Source: Hyphomicrobium sp. (GTDB lineage: Bacteria; Pseudomonadota; Alphaproteobacteria; Rhizobiales; Hyphomicrobiaceae). From it: a DNA stretch of 36,693 nucleotides. Positions 32,096-36,693 of the stretch are shown in pieces. The notes below the pieces were generated by a model. That model did no database searches. It saw only the letters and a program-made list of their open reading frames with translations, and was not told the DNA's origin. A program made the translations under genes and the position numbers. Where the stretch lies: positions 67,433-104,125 of the forward strand of contig NZ_JADZBI010000137.1 of NCBI RefSeq assembly GCF_020852195.1, read 5' to 3'. Numbering within the stretch: position 1 is the stretch's first letter; each line of letters opens with the position of its first letter.

Positions 32096-33718
32096 CTAGG
32101 GTGTGCCCCGGTCGATGGTGACCGTGATAGCGGTCCGGCCCTCGATGGGGACGGAGTCCTCCGCGCCGACGGCAGGCGAGCCGTTCGCGGCCGGCGGACG
32201 ACCGCGACGCTTGCGGCGTGCGGCCTCGGCGACCTCCCGCGCGCGGATCTCCTTCTCGCGCTCCGGCATCTTGCGCAGGAATGTGCGCCAGTCGCCGAGA
32301 ATGGCGAAGCGCTGGCGCTCGTAGTCGTAGGCGATGCCGTCCGGACGGCGCGAAGCGCGCTGGCAGATGGCGACGATCTGCTCCTCGCCGCTGCGGTCGA
32401 AGCGGAACTGATAGTCGGCGTCGCGACCCGGCACGCGCACGGCCACGGACGGCGCGATGAGATTGTCGGGCTCGAGCTCGTTCGGGAACAGCACGATGGC
32501 TTTGCCCTCCCGATCGACGTCGATCAGCGTCAAGTGACACGCCTTGCTGACCGCTACGTTGATGGTGACGAGATCGCGCGGCCGGTAGAACGGCTTGTCG
32601 GTCCAGACGAGAACGTCGATCTCCGTGTTCGATACGGTCGCTCCGCTCAGCGCGGATCCGGGCTTTGCCTCGCCGTCGAGCGCGCGCGTCAGGCTTTGCC
32701 ACGCCTCGCGCGTCAACGTGCCGTGGATCAGGCGCCGCGCCGGATGCAGGAACTCGCCGCCCACGGCGGCAAGAATCCCCGCGAGCACGCGGGGCGTCAC
32801 TCCGCGCTCGGCGGCGGCCCGCACGAGATCGACATCACGAGTCCAAGCGCCGGCAAAGCGCTCCACGGCCCGCTGGCCGGCGGCGTCGAATGCCACGTCG
32901 AAGGCGGGATCGATGTTGCCGGAGGCATCCTTCGGCCGCGCGAGCACGTGCGCGGCGAGCCAGTCGGCGGGCACGGCGCTCACGCCCGCTGTCGGTGCGG
33001 AGGCCGTGAGCCGTTCCCATTCGGCGGGGAGAAGCGCAACCGCGCTCAAGCGCACGGTCAGAATGGCGCCCTCCTCGCCCAAGGTCTCGATCTCCTGCGT
33101 ATCGCGACGGCGGGCGAGCGCCGCCAGCAGGATAGCAACCGCGTCGCGGGCCTCCTTGAGCCGCTCAGGCGCGGCACAGGCGTTCCAGAGATGGACCAGC
33201 GACAGAAACCGGGTGTCGGCCGCCGACGACGCACCGGTCTTCCGGACCCAGGTCGCGACGCGGGCGTCCGCGTCAGCGGGCGCAATAAGGTGGCGGCCGG
33301 CGCATCCCGCGTTGCGCGCGGGCAGGCTTTCGATCCAGTCGCGTACGGTTTCGACCTCCTCCGGCGTCGGTCCGGTTGCCGCATCGCCCTCGCGCACGCC
33401 CTGCGATGCAAGCAGGCGCTGGTAGATGCGCGAGGCGTCAGGTCGCTTCGGCTCAACCAGGCGCGGATCGTCGGCCAGGGCATCCAGATCCAGCGCGCTG
33501 CCGTTGGCATGGGCCTCGCGGCACGCCGTGCAGTGCGCCTCGAGAACCGCACGCGCGCGCTCGGGCAGCGGCCGCGACTGCTCCGCAGCCACCGCGGCAG
33601 GCGGGGCCGTCGCGGGCTCGGCGCGGATGGCAACGGCCGCAACAAGGCTCAGCGCTGCCGATGCGAGCATGGTCCATCCGCCACGTGCGCACGCTGCTCC
33701 GCTCATCGACCCCGCCAT
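32096..33718 (-). CDS. Exported DUF4384 protein with a degenerate c-type heme motif
   Basis: The 540-residue product has an N-terminal hydrophobic stretch (about 17-33, signal or anchor), then a segment like a planctomycete-type cytochrome c region in which the heme motif reads C63-T-A-C66-R67. The axial histidine of CxxCH is replaced by Arg (codon CGC). A long helical middle follows. A C-terminal DUF4384-like domain (about 365-465) has VLVWTDKPFYRPRDLVTINVAVSK, LTLIDVDREGKAIVLFPNELEPDNLI and RFDRSGEEQIVAICQ. A basic Arg/Lys-rich tail ends the chain. The start at 33718 is uncertain: ATGs at 33706 and 33670 are in the same frame, the last just before the hydrophobic stretch. Function unknown. 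DUF4384 proteins often accompany caspase-like or surface proteins. Confidence 0.78.
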   Translation of the reverse strand: MAGSMSGAACARGGWTMLASAALSLVAAVAIRAEPATAPPAAVAAEQSRPLPERARAVLEAHCTACREAHANGSALDLDALADDPRLVEPKRPDASRIYQRLLASQGVREGDAATGPTPEEVETVRDWIESLPARNAGCAGRHLIAPADADARVATWVRKTGASSAADTRFLSLVHLWNACAAPERLKEARDAVAILLAALARRRDTQEIETLGEEGAILTVRLSAVALLPAEWERLTASAPTAGVSAVPADWLAAHVLARPKDASGNIDPAFDVAFDAAGQRAVERFAGAWTRDVDLVRAAAERGVTPRVLAGILAAVGGEFLHPARRLIHGTLTREAWQSLTRALDGEAKPGSALSGATVSNTEIDVLVWTDKPFYRPRDLVTINVAVSKACHLTLIDVDREGKAIVLFPNELEPDNLIAPSVAVRVPGRDADYQFRFDRSGEEQIVAICQRASRRPDGIAYDYERQRFAILGDWRTFLRKMPEREKEIRAREVAEAARRKRRGRPPAANGSPAVGAEDSVPIEGRTAITVTIDRGTP

Positions 33719-33982
33719 CCTCTTCTGCTCGCAGGAGAATACCGGCCTTCAGGGCCTTCGGGCTAGCGGCGCTTGCGCAACAGCACTTGCTATCGAGAAG
33801 GCACGCGTGTTGCTGCTGCAGCCGATCCCATCCTTAACCACACGGCGAGGTCGCGTCGCGCGGGGCCGCGCCCGACGGCGGCAGCGGTAGCCTCGGCCCG
33901 CGGCCTATCCTATGTGTGGGATATGCCGCGAGGCACGTCCTCGCCGCTCGGCCCTCCTCGCAACGGATTCCCCCCACACCTC

Positions 33983-35647
33983 ATGACGCACGGCGGAAAG
34001 CTCCTGATCGATCAGCTCGCGGTGCATGGCGTGGCCCGCGTGTTCGAGGTGCCAGGCGAGAGCTTCCTTGCCGCGCTCGACGGGCTCTACGACGCGCCGC
34101 AGGTCCGCACCATCGTCTGCCGGCACGAGGGTGGCGCGGCGATGATGGCAGAGGCGACGGGCAAGCTTACCGGGCGGCCCGGCATCGCGTTCGCGACGCG
34201 CGGACCCGGAGTCGTCAACGCGGTCTCGGGCGTCTACGTGGCGCAGCAGGATGCGACGCCGATGATCCTGTTCGTCGGGCTGCCGACAACGCCGCTCGAC
34301 GAGCGGGCGCCGTTCCAGGAGATCGACATCGCGGCGCTGTTTTCCGGCATCGCCAAGTGGACGGCCGTGATCCGGCAAGCCGACCGCATTCCGGAGTACG
34401 TCGCGCGCGCGTTCCGCGTAGCGACCTCCGGGCGGCCTGGGCCGGTCGTGATCGGGCTGCCGGAGAATGTGCTGTCGGCCGCCACCACGGCGCCGGTGAC
34501 GGCGCCGGCCGTGATCGCGGGCGCGGCACCCTCTCCGCGCGACATGAGCAACCTCGCGCAGCGCCTCGGCGCGGCGGAGCGCCCTCTGCTCGTGGTCGGC
34601 GGACCGGGATGGAGTGGTCAGGTGCAACGCGCCGTCGAGGACTTCGCGACGGCGTTCGATGTGCCGATGGCGGCGGCATTCCGTTGCCAGGACTACGTGG
34701 ACAACCGCCACCCGAGCTACGTCGGGCACCTCGGGTTCACGACCGACCGCAAGCTCAAAGCCGGACTCAAAGCGGCCGACCTCGTCATCGCGGTGGGCGC
34801 CGAGGTGGCGGACATCGCCACCGACGCGTACGCGCTGCTCGGCGGGCCTGAGCAGACATTCCTCCAGGTGCATCCGGAGCCCAGCGCGATCCTCGGCTAT
34901 CGCGATGCAGGGCTTGCGATAGCGGCCACCTCGGAGGCGTTCGCCGAGGCGCTCGCCTCCTTCGCGCCCAACCTGCGCGGCGCGGCGGAGCGTCCTTGGG
35001 CGCGCTTCCGGCGCGACCTGCGCGCCGCCTACGAGGCGACCCTCGTGCCGCGCGCGACGCCCGGCGCCGTGCGCATGGAAGACGTGGTCGCTACGGTCTC
35101 GGCTCTGCTGCCGGAGGACGGCATCGTCACCAACGGTGCCGGCAACTACTCGCAGTGGGTGCACCGCTACTTCCGGTTCAAGGGCTACAGGAGCGGCCTC
35201 GCTCCCACCTCGGGCTCGATGGGCTACGGGCTGCCAGCAGCGATCGCGGCCAAGCTTGAGCACCCCGAGCGGCCGGTCGTGTGCTTCGCGGGCGACGGCT
35301 GTTTCGCGATGACGTCGAGCGAGCTCGGAACGGCGGTGCAGTTCGGTCTTCCGATAGCGATTCTGATCGCCAACAACGGCATCTACGGCACCATCCGCAT
35401 GCATCAGGAGCGCCACTTCCCGGGGCGCCCCAACGGAACGAGCCTCGTCAAGCCGGATTTCGCGGCGTTCGCCAGGGCGCATGGCGCGGGGGCGGCGACC
35501 GTCACGCGGAGCGAGGATTTCGAGGCGGCGTTCCGCGAGGCGCTGGCCGCGGATGTGCCGTTCGTCATCGACCTCAGGCTGGACCCTGAAGCGATCACGC
35601 CGACGGAGACGCTGTCGGGTGTGCGCGACGGCGTCGGCGCGAAGTAG
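33983..35647 (+). CDS. Thiamine-diphosphate-dependent enzyme (acetolactate synthase large-subunit family)
   Basis: The 554-residue product has the three-domain ThDP enzyme layout. The N-terminal Pyr domain holds the activating glutamate at about 49 (CRHEGG) and GESFLAALDGLYDAP. A central transhydrogenase-like domain follows, and the C-terminal PP domain has the metal/ThDP motif GDGCFAMTSSE...NNGIYG (GDG then NN about 30 residues later). The family includes acetolactate synthase, glyoxylate carboligase and benzoylformate/phenylpyruvate decarboxylases. No small regulatory subunit gene is beside it, so it is probably not the main IlvBN. The ATG at 33983 is preferred because the fold begins at MTHGGKLL. 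An ATG at 33923 would add 20 residues, and neither has a clear ribosome site. Confidence 0.87.
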   Translation: MTHGGKLLIDQLAVHGVARVFEVPGESFLAALDGLYDAPQVRTIVCRHEGGAAMMAEATGKLTGRPGIAFATRGPGVVNAVSGVYVAQQDATPMILFVGLPTTPLDERAPFQEIDIAALFSGIAKWTAVIRQADRIPEYVARAFRVATSGRPGPVVIGLPENVLSAATTAPVTAPAVIAGAAPSPRDMSNLAQRLGAAERPLLVVGGPGWSGQVQRAVEDFATAFDVPMAAAFRCQDYVDNRHPSYVGHLGFTTDRKLKAGLKAADLVIAVGAEVADIATDAYALLGGPEQTFLQVHPEPSAILGYRDAGLAIAATSEAFAEALASFAPNLRGAAERPWARFRRDLRAAYEATLVPRATPGAVRMEDVVATVSALLPEDGIVTNGAGNYSQWVHRYFRFKGYRSGLAPTSGSMGYGLPAAIAAKLEHPERPVVCFAGDGCFAMTSSELGTAVQFGLPIAILIANNGIYGTIRMHQERHFPGRPNGTSLVKPDFAAFARAHGAGAATVTRSEDFEAAFREALAADVPFVIDLRLDPEAITPTETLSGVRDGVGAK

Positions 35648-35659
35648 CGGCGTCTAGAA

Positions 35660-36693
35660 CTATGATGTCGCGCGGATGGCTGCCGGCGGCGCCACAAGCT
35701 CGTAGAGAAGGCGGTCGCCCGGAAAGTGCATGCTTGCCTTTCCGTTGAACGAAGCCGGCACGAACTGCATCAGCACTTTGGTGCCGAACCCCTCACGGGT
35801 CGTCCTGCCGTGGCTTTCGATCCCGACCTCCTGCCACGCGAAGTGGAAACCCGCGGGATCCCATTGCACGGAAACCGTGCCGTGGGAATTCGACAACGCC
35901 CCATACTTGATCGAGTTCGTGATCAGCTCGTTGAGCGCGAGCGACAAGGCGAGCGCATGGTTCGATTTGAGGCTGAACTCGGGGCCTGACGCCTACATCC
36001 GCTCGCGCAGCGTTGGATGAGCGGCAAAGGCCTGATCGAGAATCTGGGCGATACTCGCCTCGCTTGCCGCGTCCGCGGTCAGAAACGACTGGTTCTGACC
36101 GAGGGCCGCCAAGCGCTGCGAAAGGCAGGCGCGTGCCTCATCGATCCCGGTCGCGTGCCGCAACGACATCGTGGTGATGGCCGTCACCATCGTCAGCACG
36201 TTGCGCATACGATGCGACAGCTCGGCGTTCATCACGGCGAGCTTGTGCTGCGCCAATACGGTCTGGGTCGTCTCCATGACCGTGTCCATCATGCCGCCGA
36301 CCTCGCCGCTCTCGACGCGGATCGGGCTGTAGCAGAACGTGAAGTAGGCCTGCTCGGGATAGCCCCGGCGGTTGATGATCAGGCCGAAGTTCTCGATGAA
36401 TGTGGCTTCGCCGGCAAAGGCCTTGTCGACCATGGGCTGAAGCTCGGGCCATACCTCTGCCCAGACGTCGCTGAACGGCCGCCCTATGGCCGAAGGCTTG
36501 TTGCCGAGGATGGGCTCAAACGCGTCGTTGTGGAGCATGATGAGCTCGCGTCCCCATGCGATGGCCTTGGGGAAGCTCGAGAGGAGCATCATGCTCAGTG
36601 CCGTCTTGAGCGACTGGGGCCATTGCCCCATGGGTCCGAGCGGGGAGTTCGACCAATCGAACTGTGCTATGGATTCCGCAGCTCGGCCTCCGC
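35660..36693 (-). pseudogene. HWE sensor histidine kinase interrupted by an in-frame TAG (5' end outside window)
   Basis: One reading frame, open to the window edge, encodes the end of a PAS-like sensor (DWSNSPLGPMGQWPQSLKTA, HNDAFEPILG, about 130 residues) and the HWE dimerisation/phosphoacceptor helix (ELSHRMRNVLTMVTAI, with the phosphoacceptor His). After HPTLRERM it stops at TAG (35993-35995). The same frame then continues for about 110 codons with ASGPEFSLK, the N-box LALNELITNSIKYGALS, and WQEVGIESHG, REGFGTKVL (ATPase G box), ending at a second TAG (35660-35662). Homologous kinases carry no break here, so a single base change (for example CAG or GAG to TAG) is likely. It converges on the ThDP gene, 12 bases away. 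An assembly error or suppression of the stop are alternatives. Confidence 0.82.

Noticed and set aside
33905-35482. 525-codon minus-strand frame opposite the ThDP enzyme
   Set aside because: Shadow with very high Arg/His content. The plus strand has the GDG...NN and catalytic Glu motifs.

Overview
The window is high-GC bacterial chromosome. Its gene content points to an alphaproteobacterium, most likely of the Hyphomicrobiales: a family-III ornithine/lysine decarboxylase, an HWE-type sensor kinase, a DUF4384 exported protein, intergenic palindromes of the type common in that group, and a TonB receptor with an AraC regulator. I cannot name the genus. There is no plasmid or phage backbone. Most genes are chromosomal housekeeping or accessory genes, with a few scars of gene loss.

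Layout. 1-5400 holds an EF-P modification locus: efp on the minus strand, then epmA, a GFA/CENP-V zinc protein and epmB on the plus strand, with an unknown membrane protein between efp and epmA. 5400-9500 holds a molybdopterin oxidoreductase, a ferredoxin/flavodoxin-NADP reductase and an unknown exported protein. 9450-12630 holds a large RND/MMPL exporter and a TusA-like protein. A tRNA-Val(CAC) lies at 12757. It is followed by an AT-rich patch and a truncated MFS siderophore-importer-like pseudogene, and then by a minus-strand iron-uptake cluster (two small unknown genes, a TonB-dependent siderophore receptor, an AraC regulator) up to 17778.

17780-20715 looks less GC-rich. It has a gene-free stretch full of inverted repeats, a LysR regulator divergent from an NmrA-type NAD(P)-binding protein, and a 616-base gene-poor stretch. 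20716-25224 is a tightly coupled five-gene operon: an AhpD/carboxymuconolactone-decarboxylase-fold protein, an acyl-CoA-dehydrogenase-fold flavoprotein, and a complete SsuABC/TauABC-type importer (ATPase, Tat-exported binding protein, permease). Three of its four junctions are 4-base stop/start overlaps. This is the best candidate here for an uncharacterised system, possibly uptake and oxidative processing of an organosulfur or similar small molecule.

25234-26270 has three small genes, two of which overlap tail to tail. 26438-31411 has an ornithine/lysine decarboxylase, tex and rmuC on the minus strand. 31501-35647 has a small secreted NTF2-like protein, a DUF4384 protein whose heme-like motif has lost its histidine, and an orphan thiamine-diphosphate enzyme. 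The right edge carries an HWE histidine kinase gene split by a single in-frame TAG.

All function calls come from reading translated motifs by eye. No database search was run.
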